The position numbers were made by a program, and so were the translations under genes. From Rheinheimera lutimaris (GTDB lineage Bacteria; Pseudomonadota; Gammaproteobacteria; Enterobacterales; Alteromonadaceae), in assembly GCF_013283795.1 (NCBI RefSeq), contig NZ_JABSOD010000004.1, positions 1 to 64,000 on the forward strand: DNA of 64,000 nt. The letters run 5' to 3'. This document shows, piece by piece, positions 46,498 to 55,934 of the stretch; position 1 is the stretch's first letter, and each line of letters starts with the position of its first letter. Under the pieces are notes generated by a model, which saw only the letters and a list, made by a program, of their open reading frames with translations, was not told the DNA's origin and ran no database searches.

Positions 46498-47024
46498 CAG
46501 CCGTGCTCCAATGCAGTCAAGGCTGGTGGATACAGTGCAAGAATGCCGCTTTGCCCCTGCATATCGCCAATCAACCAGATTTGTTCAAACGGATGGCGTT
46601 TGGGCATATGCAACTGATGGTAGTGCTGTAAAATATCGCGCCGTGTCCACAGCGGATTAGCATTGCGGATAACTAACCAAACCCGTTCAGTATGATAGGT
46701 TTTTTCTGCTTTATTACTGACAAGCCGGTTCAGTGCTGTCAGCAAGCGGTGCTGTACCGGTGTACGCAACAGCGCCATCAGCTCTTTATGGGTATTAGTA
46801 CCCAGCTCACGCCCAAGAATATGCATAGCCTCTGCTTCGCTGCCATACAGGTGCGCAATCTCCAAATCGAGCTTCTGATCATCGTAGTAGCAAGACACAT
46901 CTGGCCTGGCCGGCTCATTGTGCCAGATATGCCGCATGGTAATACCAAAACGCTGCTCGTACAGCCGCATAAATAAACGTGCTGCTTCGTGTTCCAGTTT
47001 TATTTTTTCTTCATTGCCGTTCAT
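46497..47024 (-). CDS. Unknown soluble protein
   Basis: A 175-residue protein (start MNGNEEKIKLEHEAARLF at 47024; a TTG at 47048 is an alternative). Around residue 42, RPDVSCYYDDQKLDLEIAHLYG resembles the D-x(n)-E-x-K-like core of restriction-endonuclease folds, but the last lysine is missing. I therefore do not claim a nuclease. No membrane segments. Cotranscribed with the small membrane protein downstream. Confidence 0.7.
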   Translation of the reverse strand: MNGNEEKIKLEHEAARLFMRLYEQRFGITMRHIWHNEPARPDVSCYYDDQKLDLEIAHLYGSEAEAMHILGRELGTNTHKELMALLRTPVQHRLLTALNRLVSNKAEKTYHTERVWLVIRNANPLWTRRDILQHYHQLHMPKRHPFEQIWLIGDMQGQSGILALYPPALTALEHG

Positions 47025-47054
47025 CTGAAAAAAACCTGAACTGTCCAACCACTA

Positions 47055-47678
47055 CTATATCGCTGGCATAAAATAATACTGCCAAATTTCGAGCACTACC
47101 GGCACTACCGATAACAGCAGAATAATTGCCATGCAGATATTGAAAATACGCTGAAACAACGCTTTTGTTAATATTGCCCGCAGTGCTGCCCCGAACACCA
47201 ACCATAAACCCACACAGGGAAACGCTACCAGTAAGAAGGCTGTACTAATAATACTGACCTCAAGCCAATACACGCCGCCTACCGTGGTAAAGGCCGCAAC
47301 AGCGCCACAGGCCATTACCCATGCTTTGCCGTTAACCCACTGAAATAATGCTGCCTGCATAAAACTGAACGGCTTACTTTTACCCTGCTCTATTGCTTTG
47401 GGCTCTGCGCTGGCAATCTGCCAGGCCAACCAAATAAGATAGGCCACGCCCAGCACTTTAATCAGCTGATGTAAATGCGGATAACGCTCAAATACTACGC
47501 CAAACCCCAGCCCCACCAGCAGCACCATTAGCGGAAAACCTAAACATATACCCAACCAATGCGGCACGCTGGCCTTTACACCGTAGTTTACGCCAGATGA
47601 CATAATCATCACATTATTAGGGCCCGGTGTAATGGTGGTAGAAAAGGCAAAAAACAAAACGGCGAAAAACAACTCCAT
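47055..47678 (-). CDS. LysE-family amino acid exporter
   Basis: A 207-residue membrane protein with six predicted helices. The LysE/RhtB signature TPGPNNVMIMSSGVNYG lies near the N-terminus (about 17-33), and the family length is about 200-210. Exports an amino acid or homoserine lactone-like compound; the substrate cannot be read from the sequence. SD AGG before the ATG. Confidence 0.9.
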   Translation of the reverse strand: MELFFAVLFFAFSTTITPGPNNVMIMSSGVNYGVKASVPHWLGICLGFPLMVLLVGLGFGVVFERYPHLHQLIKVLGVAYLIWLAWQIASAEPKAIEQGKSKPFSFMQAALFQWVNGKAWVMACGAVAAFTTVGGVYWLEVSIISTAFLLVAFPCVGLWLVFGAALRAILTKALFQRIFNICMAIILLLSVVPVVLEIWQYYFMPAI

Positions 47679-47704
47679 GTTAAACCTATGCTAAAACTGA
47701 ATAG

Positions 47705-48547
47705 TTACTGAGGATAATACCAGAGTCGTGCGTCTTTAATAGGCGTTTGTGCCGGTAACAACGGGTTTTTCAGGCGGATAATCTGCCGTTGTTGCAGTTT
47801 AAGCTCAGCCAGGTGGCCGGCAAAAAATTGCTGAAACAATTGTTCGAAAGTACCGTCTGCAATGATTTTACGCAGCCCATCCTCAATATCTTTTGCCAGT
47901 TGTTCATTTGCGCTGTTAACAAAAAAATAGCTGGCCGTCGGGTAATGCAGTACCCAATGTTGTTCGGTGACAATATTACGTGGCGCCAACAGCAAAGCTT
48001 CATCGGCAATTTCCAGTGCATTGCGCGGCACTCCATCTACGCGGCCTTTTTCCAGCATAGAGAACAAGTTGTCATAACCGGCCGCACCTAATACCGAAAA
48101 ACCGTTCAACTGCAGCACTTTAGCGTCAACCCAGTCGTGTCCCTGAGCATACACCAACCGCCGGATCGCAGTCTCTGGGGCATCAGCGGCAAATTTAGCC
48201 TGCTGATCAGCGCGGATCAACATTATGCGATAGCCACTCAGGCCTCTGAAAATCGGAATACGTATCGGGCGTAAGTCCAACTCGCGCTCTACAGAGGTCA
48301 TAGTCCAGAGCACATCCAGTTCTGTCTGTTCTTTTAAAAACACCATACTGCGTGATTTCGACATCCGCTCAGCTGAGCTTTGCAACTGATATGGCCGCGG
48401 CGATTGCGCTAAAGCTAACTCCAGTAACGCCAGCGGGAAAACTGAACGCGGGTCTTCAGTATGCGCTATCGCAGGGTAACGCACTAATTCAGCAAATGTT
48501 GTATTTGCCAGCAACAAACAAAAACAGCACAAAATTGCACGCATCAC
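47705..48547 (-). CDS. Periplasmic solute-binding protein (SBP_bac_3-like)
   Basis: A 280-residue secreted protein with signal peptide (MMRAILCCFCLLLANTTFA). The fold resembles type-II amino-acid binding proteins (VDGVPRNALEIADEA, IADGTFEQLFQQFF), but no ABC permease or ATPase genes are nearby. It may act as an orphan receptor or sensor-associated protein. The ligand is unknown. Confidence 0.78.
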   Translation of the reverse strand: MMRAILCCFCLLLANTTFAELVRYPAIAHTEDPRSVFPLALLELALAQSPRPYQLQSSAERMSKSRSMVFLKEQTELDVLWTMTSVERELDLRPIRIPIFRGLSGYRIMLIRADQQAKFAADAPETAIRRLVYAQGHDWVDAKVLQLNGFSVLGAAGYDNLFSMLEKGRVDGVPRNALEIADEALLLAPRNIVTEQHWVLHYPTASYFFVNSANEQLAKDIEDGLRKIIADGTFEQLFQQFFAGHLAELKLQQRQIIRLKNPLLPAQTPIKDARLWYYPQ

Positions 48548-48687
48548 TATTCTTCACCGGATAACTGTGCCATGTTATTTAGTGTAGTATTACCGGCTCT
48601 TGCTGCAAATAGTTAGCTAAATTTGATATTTGCGCTACAAAAACACTGAATTATCACTAATTTAAAAAATAACAAATGGAGATAACA

Positions 48688-48882
48688 ATGAACAAAATTC
48701 TGGGTCTGGCAATTTTAGTCGCGGGCGTCATTCTGTTGTACTTTGGTTACACCGAATACAACTCAACCGCGTCTCAGGTAACTGAAGTAGTTACCGGCAA
48801 CCCTACTGATAACGCTATCTGGTTTTTAGTCGGTGGCGCTGTGGCGGCGATTATTGGTTTGGGTGTGTTACTGAAAAAGTAA
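48688..48882 (+). CDS. DUF3185 small membrane protein
   Basis: A 64-residue protein, start at 48688 with SD GGAGA. Two helices (about 3-22 and 43-61) with an ASQVTEVVTGNPTDNAIWF middle characteristic of DUF3185. Function unknown, possibly membrane stress. A terminator follows. Confidence 0.85.
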   Translation: MNKILGLAILVAGVILLYFGYTEYNSTASQVTEVVTGNPTDNAIWFLVGGAVAAIIGLGVLLKK

Positions 48883-48895
48883 CCCACAGAGAATA

Positions 48896-48922
48896 AATAA
48901 AGGCCGCTTTGCGGCCTTTATT
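48896..48922. terminator. Bidirectional terminator between DUF3185 and glnS
   Basis: AAAGGCCGC (48899-48907), loop TTT, GCGGCCTTT (48911-48919), A- and T-rich flanks. Confidence 0.82.
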
Positions 48923-48941
48923 AACTACAACAACATCAGCG

Positions 48942-50609
48942 CTACTCTTCTTCTTTACCCCAGCTGTCGCGTAAGCCAACAGTGCGGTTAAACACTAATT
49001 TTTCCGCAGTGGAATCGCGATTATCGGCGCAATAATACCCTTCGCGTTCAAACTGATACGCCTGCTCAACTTTGGCACTTTGCAATGACGGCTCAACCAA
49101 ACCTTGTGTTATCACCAACGATTGCGGGTTAATAACGCTAAGGAAGTCTTCTTCTGCAGCAGGGTTTGCAACGCTGAACAAGCGGTCATACACGCGGAAC
49201 TCTGCCGGCAATGCATTTGTAGCTTCAACCCAATGAATTACGCCACGTACTTTACGGCCATCAGCCGGGTTTTCGCCCAGTGTCTCCGGCAGGTATGAGC
49301 ATTTCAGCTCAATAATGTTGCCATCGGCGTCTTTTATAACTTCATCAGCGTGAATAACGTAAGCATTACGTAAGCGCACATCACCGTTTAATACCAAACG
49401 TTTGTACTTTTTGTTGGCTTCTTCACGAAAATCAGCGCGGTCGATATACACCACCGGCCCAAACGGCAGTTTACGGCTACCCATAGTGTTATCTTTCGGG
49501 TGGTTCGACGCCTCTACCCATTCAATACCACCGGCCGGGTAGTTGGTAATAGTGACTTTAAGCGGATCCAATACGGCCATAGCACGTGGTGCTGCCGCGT
49601 CTAAATCCTCACGGATGCAGGCTTCCAATGCACTCATCTCAATCATATTATCTTGCTTGGTGACGCCTATGCGTTTGGCAAACTCGCGAATAGCAGCAGG
49701 GGTATAACCACGGCGACGCAGACCGGCAATCGTCGGCATACGCGGATCATCCCAACCGGACACTACCTTTTGCTCTACCAGGGTTTGCAGCTTACGCTTG
49801 CTCATTACCGCATATTCCAGATTTAAGCGGGAAAACTCAATCTGTTGTGGATGACAAGCAATAGTAATGTTGTCCAAAATCCAGTCATATAAACGACGGT
49901 TGTCCTGAAACTCCAGGGTACACAATGAATGAGTAATGCCTTCCAGTGCATCTGAAATACAGTGAGTAAAGTCGTACATCGGGTAGATGCACCAGCTGTC
50001 ACCGGTTTGATGGTGATGGGCAAACTTAACGCGGTAAATAACCGGGTCGCGCATAACCATAAAGCTGGATGTCATATCAATTTTAGCGCGCAGCGAGCAT
50101 TCGCCTTCTTTAAAACCACCGGCACGCATTTTTTCAAACAGCGCCAGGTTTTCTGCCGGGCTGGTGTCACGCGTTGGGCTGGCTTTACCCGGCTGGGTTA
50201 AATTGCCGCGATATTCGCGCATTTGCTCGGCATTTAAAAAGCACACATAGGCCAGGCCTTTGTTAATCAGTTCAACTGCATAGCCATACAGCGCATCAAA
50301 ATAATCTGATGAGTAACGTACTTCGCCACTCCACTGAAACCCCAGCCAATTCACATCCTGCTGAATAGAGTTAACAAACTCGACGTTTTCTTTTTCCGGG
50401 TTAGTATCATCAAAGCGCAGGTTACATTGGCCCTGGTAATCTTGCGCGATACCGAAATTCAGACAGATTGATTTGGCATGGCCAATATGTAAATAACCGT
50501 TAGGCTCAGGCGGAAAACGGGTTTGCACCGCGTTATGCTTGCCTGAAGCTAAATCGGTATCAATAATTTGCCGGATAAAATTGGTTGGGCGATGTTCTGC
50601 GTCCGCCAT
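48942..50609 (-). CDS. glnS: Glutaminyl-tRNA synthetase
   Basis: A 555-residue class I synthetase charging tRNA-Gln. HIGH motif in [15 protein letters not shown] (about 32-46) and KMSKS-type MSKRK (about 269-273) are visible. The C-terminal anticodon-binding beta barrels are intact, and length is typical. Confidence 0.97.
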   Translation of the reverse strand: MADAEHRPTNFIRQIIDTDLASGKHNAVQTRFPPEPNGYLHIGHAKSICLNFGIAQDYQGQCNLRFDDTNPEKENVEFVNSIQQDVNWLGFQWSGEVRYSSDYFDALYGYAVELINKGLAYVCFLNAEQMREYRGNLTQPGKASPTRDTSPAENLALFEKMRAGGFKEGECSLRAKIDMTSSFMVMRDPVIYRVKFAHHHQTGDSWCIYPMYDFTHCISDALEGITHSLCTLEFQDNRRLYDWILDNITIACHPQQIEFSRLNLEYAVMSKRKLQTLVEQKVVSGWDDPRMPTIAGLRRRGYTPAAIREFAKRIGVTKQDNMIEMSALEACIREDLDAAAPRAMAVLDPLKVTITNYPAGGIEWVEASNHPKDNTMGSRKLPFGPVVYIDRADFREEANKKYKRLVLNGDVRLRNAYVIHADEVIKDADGNIIELKCSYLPETLGENPADGRKVRGVIHWVEATNALPAEFRVYDRLFSVANPAAEEDFLSVINPQSLVITQGLVEPSLQSAKVEQAYQFEREGYYCADNRDSTAEKLVFNRTVGLRDSWGKEEE

Positions 50610-50722
50610 AATGCGCTGTATCCTTAAGTGCTAACAATAAAATATCGCGGCATTATAGCAGCAGAAACACGGCTGACCACTGTCTGCTCCGGCAATTGAC
50701 AGATTTTCATCACGCAGCACGG

Positions 50723-51433
50723 TTAAAACTCGTATTTCAGCGCAAAACGAAAGGTCCGGTCTATAGTGTCATTGTCAAGGGCAAACACCATGGCAGCCTC
50801 CCACTTTAACTGCCGTGTAGGGCTGAACTTGTACACGCCCATAAAGCCCGGACCGGCACCTTTGTAGTTTTCTCCGGAGTAAATTTCAACAGAGGGCTGT
50901 AAAGCCGGTAAATAGCGGTAACGGTACTGCAACCTGAACTCGCTTTCCCATTCAGCGGATATAGTATTGCCCCACTCGTATACCAGCAGCGCATTTACCG
51001 TAAGGCTGGTATATTCAAACTCCTTTTCAACCAGTAAACCGGTGGTGAACTCGTTACTGTCAGTTTGCTTTTGTCTTTCCAATTCAAACAACAAGCCCCA
51101 GTCCCAGCTGTACTGGCCCTGCTCGGTCAACATCCAGCGTAGCTCAGCCTCATAGCCGGCAATGCGATAATCTTCCGGCATAATACGTTCCGCCAGAATA
51201 TTAACTGAAATCGCCATATTACCGGCAACAGAAAAGCCGTAACCGAACTGCTGCGCCATAGCGTTATTGTCCGGATGATTTGCCTGCCACTGATATAAGT
51301 AACGGTACTCAAACTCACGCTCCAGCGGCTGAACGTAAGGATGATAAACCTTATCCACCACCCGGCCATCTGCCATCGCATTGCAGCTTAGCATTAATAG
51401 TACCAGCGCACTAAGCTGTTGGTTAAAGCCCAT
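50723..51433 (-). CDS. Outer-membrane beta-barrel protein, last gene of the ten-gene operon
   Basis: A 236-residue protein with a 22-residue signal peptide (ending CNAMA). Amphipathic strands continue to a terminal F (LKYEF). I recognise no named family, but the barrel pattern and the C-terminal Phe fit an outer-membrane protein of about ten strands. Overlaps the FTR1-like gene by 11 bases. Possibly the outer-membrane part of the putative metal or small-molecule system encoded upstream. Confidence 0.75.
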   Translation of the reverse strand: MGFNQQLSALVLLMLSCNAMADGRVVDKVYHPYVQPLEREFEYRYLYQWQANHPDNNAMAQQFGYGFSVAGNMAISVNILAERIMPEDYRIAGYEAELRWMLTEQGQYSWDWGLLFELERQKQTDSNEFTTGLLVEKEFEYTSLTVNALLVYEWGNTISAEWESEFRLQYRYRYLPALQPSVEIYSGENYKGAGPGFMGVYKFSPTRQLKWEAAMVFALDNDTIDRTFRFALKYEF

Positions 51434-52169
51434 TTTTTACTCTCCGTATATAGCAGCGGTAACCAAGAGCTGACAGCAGGATCAGGGTTAATAACCAGCC
51501 GGTCAGTTGTATCAGATCCGGCGTAGCTTCATAACCAAACCAGGCTTGTAAAAAAACACCCGCCTCAGATTGTTCACTGACAACTACACCGCTATCCCAT
51601 AGCGCCTGGCCGCCCGGCAGCCAGCCGGTTTGTTGCAATAATGCCAGCGCTTCAATGGTTTGCCGGGCACACGCCGGCAGCAGCATTAACAGCAATAATG
51701 CCGGTGTCCTGCGTTTCAGTTCATCAAGTAAATGAAACCACAAAACCGCAATACTCAGGCCAATACCCAATGCCAGCAATGTTCCCAGCCAGTAGCTGTC
51801 ACCTTTATCAACATTGCCGATACCGGTAAAGCTGTATAGCAGCAGATTAATACCGCATATCAGCCCCTGCGCCGTTATCACTACCAGGGCCGGCGAAAAT
51901 GGCCCGGCTTTAGCGGTGAGCAGTATTATCAGCGCCAGCAACGATACGCCGTAACAAGCGACAAATAACAGTTCCAGGCCGTTGCCTTCTGCCAGTTGTG
52001 TCAACAGCGCTAACCAGGGTGCCAGCAACAACACCAACGCGGTGCTTAGCAGCACACTAAGCAGTAAAAACCGGCTTTTTTGCGCCGATTGTAATTGCAA
52101 CATCAGCACCAGTAGCAGCAGCAGCGGCAGCAGTTCACGGGTAACCAGTAACACCGTATTAATTAACAT
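51423..52169 (-). CDS. FTR1-like membrane permease (degenerate)
   Basis: A 248-residue protein (start MLINTVLLVTRELL at 52169; 52205 is an alternative) with seven predicted helices. The C-terminal block LPGGQALWDSGVVVSEQSEAGVFLQAWFGYEATPD resembles FTR1 iron permeases. The two RExxE iron motifs are degraded: R-E-L-L-P in helix 1 and R-Q-T-I-E in the later helix. Transport of iron is therefore uncertain. Overlaps the cupredoxin gene by 11 bases. Confidence 0.8.
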   Translation of the reverse strand: MLINTVLLVTRELLPLLLLLVLMLQLQSAQKSRFLLLSVLLSTALVLLLAPWLALLTQLAEGNGLELLFVACYGVSLLALIILLTAKAGPFSPALVVITAQGLICGINLLLYSFTGIGNVDKGDSYWLGTLLALGIGLSIAVLWFHLLDELKRRTPALLLLMLLPACARQTIEALALLQQTGWLPGGQALWDSGVVVSEQSEAGVFLQAWFGYEATPDLIQLTGWLLTLILLSALGYRCYIRRVKNGL

Positions 52170-52518
52170 GCTGCACCTGCTGCCATTGCGCTTCGGGTAT
52201 GACAATTAACACACCTTTGGCGCTGTCCGGATGATAATCACCAAAGAACGGATATTCTCCGGCAGCCAAAGGCCCAAGGTATAAAATGGCTTCACTATTA
52301 CCCAACACCACTTTTTCACGGTTTAACGGGAAACTCTCAAATTCTTCCGGTGCTGCATCCAGGTTAATCAGGCGGATTTTTATTTTCTGTCCGGCCGGCA
52401 CGGCCAGCTGCGCCGGGTTGAACAAATGATCTTTTAACGTCAGCACGAACTCTTGCCGCGCCTCCACTGCTAACGGAATACAAAGTGCCAGCGCTGCCAA
52501 TGCCTGCTGCAGTGTCAT
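52159..52518 (-). CDS. Periplasmic cupredoxin-domain protein
   Basis: A 119-residue secreted protein with a signal peptide (ending VEA). Its cupredoxin fold (EFVLTLKDHLFNPAQLAVPAGQKIKIRLINLD...YPFFGDYHPDSAKG) resembles the EfeO/P19-associated domain. The usual type-1 copper ligands Cys and Met are replaced (FFGDYH, DSAK), leaving one His, so blue-copper electron transfer is unlikely. The ATGA overlap with the kinase stop shows coupling. Pairs with the FTR1-like permease. Confidence 0.82.
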   Translation of the reverse strand: MTLQQALAALALCIPLAVEARQEFVLTLKDHLFNPAQLAVPAGQKIKIRLINLDAAPEEFESFPLNREKVVLGNSEAILYLGPLAAGEYPFFGDYHPDSAKGVLIVIPEAQWQQVQHVN

Positions 52519-53819
52519 AACGGCAGCTCCACTGTCACTTTCAGCCCGCTGGCAAAACCGGCCGGCGCAAGATAAATGCTGCCGTTATGCAAACTGACAA
52601 TATCTTTAACAATAGCCAGACCCAACCCGGCGCCCGGCACCGCAAACTGATGCCGGTCACCGCCGACACGATAAAAGCGGTTAAATACCTGCGGGTACTC
52701 CTGTGGCGGGATCCCGGGCCCGGAGTCTTCTATTGCCAGCACAGCCTTATCCCGGCTTGTATGCAATGTCAGCCGAATTTGCCCGCCGGCCGGCGTATAT
52801 TTAATGGCATTGCCCAATAGGTTTGACACCAGTAATCGCAGGGCAAAATCATCGGCTTTTACCATCAGGTGCTCATCCCCTTCGATACTGATGCTGTGCT
52901 GCTTTTGCTCCAATTGGCTAAACCATTCAGATACTACCTGCCGGCATAACGCTACCCAGTCCAACAGTCTGGTTTTTGCCTGAAAATTATCCGGATGAGT
53001 GCGGTTTAACAGCATAATTTGCTCAATCAGCTGCCGCATCCGCTCTACCCCTTGCTGCAGCGCCAGCATGGTTTCATCATGATCGGACAAGCCCTGCTGC
53101 TGCCAGCGGGTTAACGCATTATGCAGGTTAATCTCCAGCACGCTTAAAGGAGTACGAAGTTCATGCGCTACATCTGAAGCAAAACGTTTCTCGCGGGCAA
53201 AGGTGGCAGACAAGCGCTCAAACAGCTGATTGGTAGACTGCAGCACTTGCTTAAGCTCTTCTGGCACCTGCTCCAGGGTCACGGGCGATAATTCATTGGC
53301 TTTGCGGCTGGCAAGCTGCGCAGATAACGAGCGCAATGGCGATAATGCGCGGCTGACAATCAGCCAGATCAGCAACGCCTGCACCGGCAGGCTAAGCACT
53401 ACAGGATAGATTGAGGCAGTAATCAGCTCATCAGCCAGTTGCAACCGCTGTTGCAGCGGTTGTGCCACCATAATTTGCCAACCGTTATTACCGGACTGCA
53501 CAAATACCCGCCAGCGTTTACCGGCAAAGTTTTGCTCCGAGTACCCCTGTGCCCAACTGTTCACGGCCTGCGGCGCCAATTCACTGCGGTATTTCAACTC
53601 GCCATGCCGGCTCAGTTGCACCGCAAGCCCTTGTGCGGGCTGCGGCATATTCACATCGTATTGCTGCCAGATAGCTCCGGCGATCAGTTGTAAATCTTGA
53701 TCAAACAACTCGCGGGCCCGCTCAGCGCTGAGACGATAACTTTGTAAAGCAGCCAAAAAGCTGGTTAACACCAGCACAGCAATTAACACTGAAATAAGGT
53801 AACGGCGAACTGAGGTCAT
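52515..53819 (-). CDS. Two-component sensor histidine kinase (QseC/PmrB-like)
   Basis: A 434-residue kinase. Membrane helices at about 8-27 and 138-157 flank a periplasmic sensor of about 110 residues, then HAMP, HisKA with H219 (FASDVAHELRTPLS), and the ATPase domain (LLGNAIKYTPAG, DSGPGIPP, GAGLGLAIV). Overlaps the response regulator by four bases. The stimulus is unknown; the PmrB family often responds to iron or envelope signals. Confidence 0.9.
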   Translation of the reverse strand: MTSVRRYLISVLIAVLVLTSFLAALQSYRLSAERARELFDQDLQLIAGAIWQQYDVNMPQPAQGLAVQLSRHGELKYRSELAPQAVNSWAQGYSEQNFAGKRWRVFVQSGNNGWQIMVAQPLQQRLQLADELITASIYPVVLSLPVQALLIWLIVSRALSPLRSLSAQLASRKANELSPVTLEQVPEELKQVLQSTNQLFERLSATFAREKRFASDVAHELRTPLSVLEINLHNALTRWQQQGLSDHDETMLALQQGVERMRQLIEQIMLLNRTHPDNFQAKTRLLDWVALCRQVVSEWFSQLEQKQHSISIEGDEHLMVKADDFALRLLVSNLLGNAIKYTPAGGQIRLTLHTSRDKAVLAIEDSGPGIPPQEYPQVFNRFYRVGGDRHQFAVPGAGLGLAIVKDIVSLHNGSIYLAPAGFASGLKVTVELPL

Positions 53820-54475
53820 GGCCTGCTGATACTGTAGCCTACGCCACGGACAGTCCTGATAAGATCTGACGGCAACTTTTTACGCAAATTTGAAATGTGT
53901 ACTTCCAAAGCATTACTGGCGACTTCCTCGCCCCAGCTATACAAACTGGCTTCGAGCTGTTCGCGGGTTTTAATGCGCCCTGCTGATTCCATAAGTTCTT
54001 TCAACAATACATATTCACGACGCGACAAAGAAATAATATCTCCGCCGACACTGGCATGCATCGCGCTGCTGTCAAGTTCAACCTCACCGCAACGGATTAA
54101 ATGGCTTGATGCCGTACCTAACCTGCGCTCTATTACGCGCAACCTGGCAAACAACTCAGGGGCAGCAAAAGGCTTGACTAAATAATCATCAGCGCCGAAG
54201 TCCAGCCCCTTTATTCTGTCATCCAGGCCATCACGGGCCGTGAGAATAAGCACCGGCAGGCGCGGCCACTTTTGCCGTAATTGTTTCAGCACAGCTAAAC
54301 CATCCATGTCCGGCAGACCCAAATCTAAAATAACGGTATCGCAATCCCCTGCGCGCACCACCGCAAGTGCTTGCTGGCCATTGCCAACGGCATTAACTGC
54401 AAACCCTTGCACCGTTAATGCCTGTTGCAAACCATTACGCAACGCTATGTCATCCTCTACCAGCAGCAAACGCAT
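53816..54475 (-). CDS. OmpR-family response regulator (PmrA/QseB-like)
   Basis: A 219-residue regulator. Receiver domain with D51 (VILDLGLPDMDGL), K in LVKPF, and a C-terminal winged helix (ALEVHISNLRKKL, IRTVRGVGYSI). Its relatives bind direct repeats of the TTAAG type; such a repeat (CTTAAG-N5-TTTAAG) lies upstream of the operon's first gene at 58831-58847. SD GAGGG. Confidence 0.92.
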   Translation of the reverse strand: MRLLLVEDDIALRNGLQQALTVQGFAVNAVGNGQQALAVVRAGDCDTVILDLGLPDMDGLAVLKQLRQKWPRLPVLILTARDGLDDRIKGLDFGADDYLVKPFAAPELFARLRVIERRLGTASSHLIRCGEVELDSSAMHASVGGDIISLSRREYVLLKELMESAGRIKTREQLEASLYSWGEEVASNALEVHISNLRKKLPSDLIRTVRGVGYSISRP

Positions 54476-54487
54476 GCATGCCCTCTG

Positions 54488-55129
54488 TTATTTTTTCAAT
54501 TTTTTAATCAGCTTACTCTCAAGCGCTGCGATCTCATGCTGACGACCACTGTCAGCCAACGGCCGGTCCGGCCGTGCTGGTGCATTTTTCGCTACTTCAA
54601 GATAGCGCATTGCCGCTTTGTAGTCGCGCTCTTCCAGCAAAAACTCTGCATAAAAATAATTTGGATCAATACCTTGTGGGTTTAATTCAAGCGCTTTGTT
54701 TAACATGGCTCTGGCTTTTTTATCACTGCCAAAACCTACCGGCCAACCGGGAACCTTGTAGTACAGTACGCCTAAGCTGGTATACGCCGAGCCCTGCAAA
54801 GCGGTGTCATTCAGTGTTATTGCTTGTTCCAGATCCGCCTTTGATTGCCCGGTTAACGATAAGGCACCCAAGCCGCCTTTTGCTCCGGCGTAGCTGGAAG
54901 CAATAATGCCGCGCCATATATAGGCTTCTGCTTTGTCTGTATTTGCTTTCACTACTTCATCGGCTTGCTTAAGCAACGCATCAAACGCGCTCTCACGCTG
55001 GTCGCCTTCCAACTGATAGTTTACTTCAGCCCAGCGCTGCTGCAGCGGCTCAATATCATCAAGCACATCAGCCAGTGCTGCATTAGTGGATACCAGCAAA
55101 GTAAATGCCAGCAATGTTTTCATTTTCAT
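54488..55129 (-). CDS. Periplasmic TPR-like protein
   Basis: A 213-residue secreted protein (start MKMKTLLAFTLLV at 55129 with SD GGAGGTG; signal peptide ends ALA). The mature part contains TPR-like helix pairs (EAYIWRGIIASSYAGA, AYTSLGVLYYKVPG, LNKALELNPQGIDPNYFYAEFLLEERDYKAAMRYLEVA). Unknown partner; likely a periplasmic scaffold. One base from the SDR stop. Confidence 0.8.
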   Translation of the reverse strand: MKMKTLLAFTLLVSTNAALADVLDDIEPLQQRWAEVNYQLEGDQRESAFDALLKQADEVVKANTDKAEAYIWRGIIASSYAGAKGGLGALSLTGQSKADLEQAITLNDTALQGSAYTSLGVLYYKVPGWPVGFGSDKKARAMLNKALELNPQGIDPNYFYAEFLLEERDYKAAMRYLEVAKNAPARPDRPLADSGRQHEIAALESKLIKKLKK

Positions 55130-55130
55130 A

Positions 55131-55934
55131 TTACACCTCCGCACTGTTTTTTACGCCAGTGCCAATAAAATGTTGTTTTATCTGTTTAAGCTTACCGCCC
55201 AGAGCATTGTCAACAACAGACGGAAACAGCGCATTTAACCTGACAAAGATATTTTCTGCAGTTCCTAAAAAGCGACGCTTTTTGCCACTGATCAGTTGTT
55301 CAATCAACGCGTTGGCAACCTGCTCCGGTGTGTCAACACCTTGTTTTAGTGCACGATTCAGCGCTTTTACCGCAGTATTGTTTATCGCGGTATCTGTGGC
55401 GCGGGGAGCCAGATATAGCACCCGCATGTCAGTATCCGCCAGCTCACGCTGCAGTGCTTCGGTATAGCCACGCAAGCCAAATTTAGCTGCGCAATAGCCG
55501 GTAAAGCCTGCATAACCAATGCTGCCAAAAGTAGAGCCGACATTTAAAATGGTGCCGTTGCGCTGCTTCAGCATCGGTAAAAACAGTTGTGTCAGTAACA
55601 TCGGTGCCAACAAATTAGTATTGATCAATGCCGTCAACTGCTGCCCGGCTGCTGCCGAAAACTGGCTGATCCCCGCATTATTAATCAGCACATCAATGCC
55701 GCCCTGCTGCTGACAAAATGCCAATAACGCGTCAAGATTTGCTGTATCAGTCAGATCAGCTGCAAAGGTTTGTATTTGCTCAGGCGCATCAGCGGCCAGC
55801 ATTTTCAACCGCGGCTGATCCCGGCCGGTAATTACCACCTCAGCCCCTGAGGCTGACAGCTGTTTAAGCACCGCCCGACCAATACCGCCACTGGCACCGG
55901 TAAGCAATACCCGCTTGCCTTGTAGCCGGTTCAT
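55131..55934 (-). CDS. Short-chain dehydrogenase/reductase
   Basis: A 267-residue SDR with cofactor motif TGASGGIG (13-20), NNAG, catalytic S/Y/K (GSTFG, YCAAK) and a C-terminal extension (about 40 residues) that is basic and amphipathic. NADP(H) use and substrate are not determinable; the context suggests a step in building a small molecule. Overlaps the diiron-enzyme gene by four bases. Confidence 0.88.
   Translation of the reverse strand: MNRLQGKRVLLTGASGGIGRAVLKQLSASGAEVVITGRDQPRLKMLAADAPEQIQTFAADLTDTANLDALLAFCQQQGGIDVLINNAGISQFSAAAGQQLTALINTNLLAPMLLTQLFLPMLKQRNGTILNVGSTFGSIGYAGFTGYCAAKFGLRGYTEALQRELADTDMRVLYLAPRATDTAINNTAVKALNRALKQGVDTPEQVANALIEQLISGKKRRFLGTAENIFVRLNALFPSVVDNALGGKLKQIKQHFIGTGVKNSAEV

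Noticed and set aside
46497-47024. Restriction-endonuclease-like fold
   Set aside because: A D...DLE pattern is visible but the catalytic lysine is missing, so the assignment is too weak.
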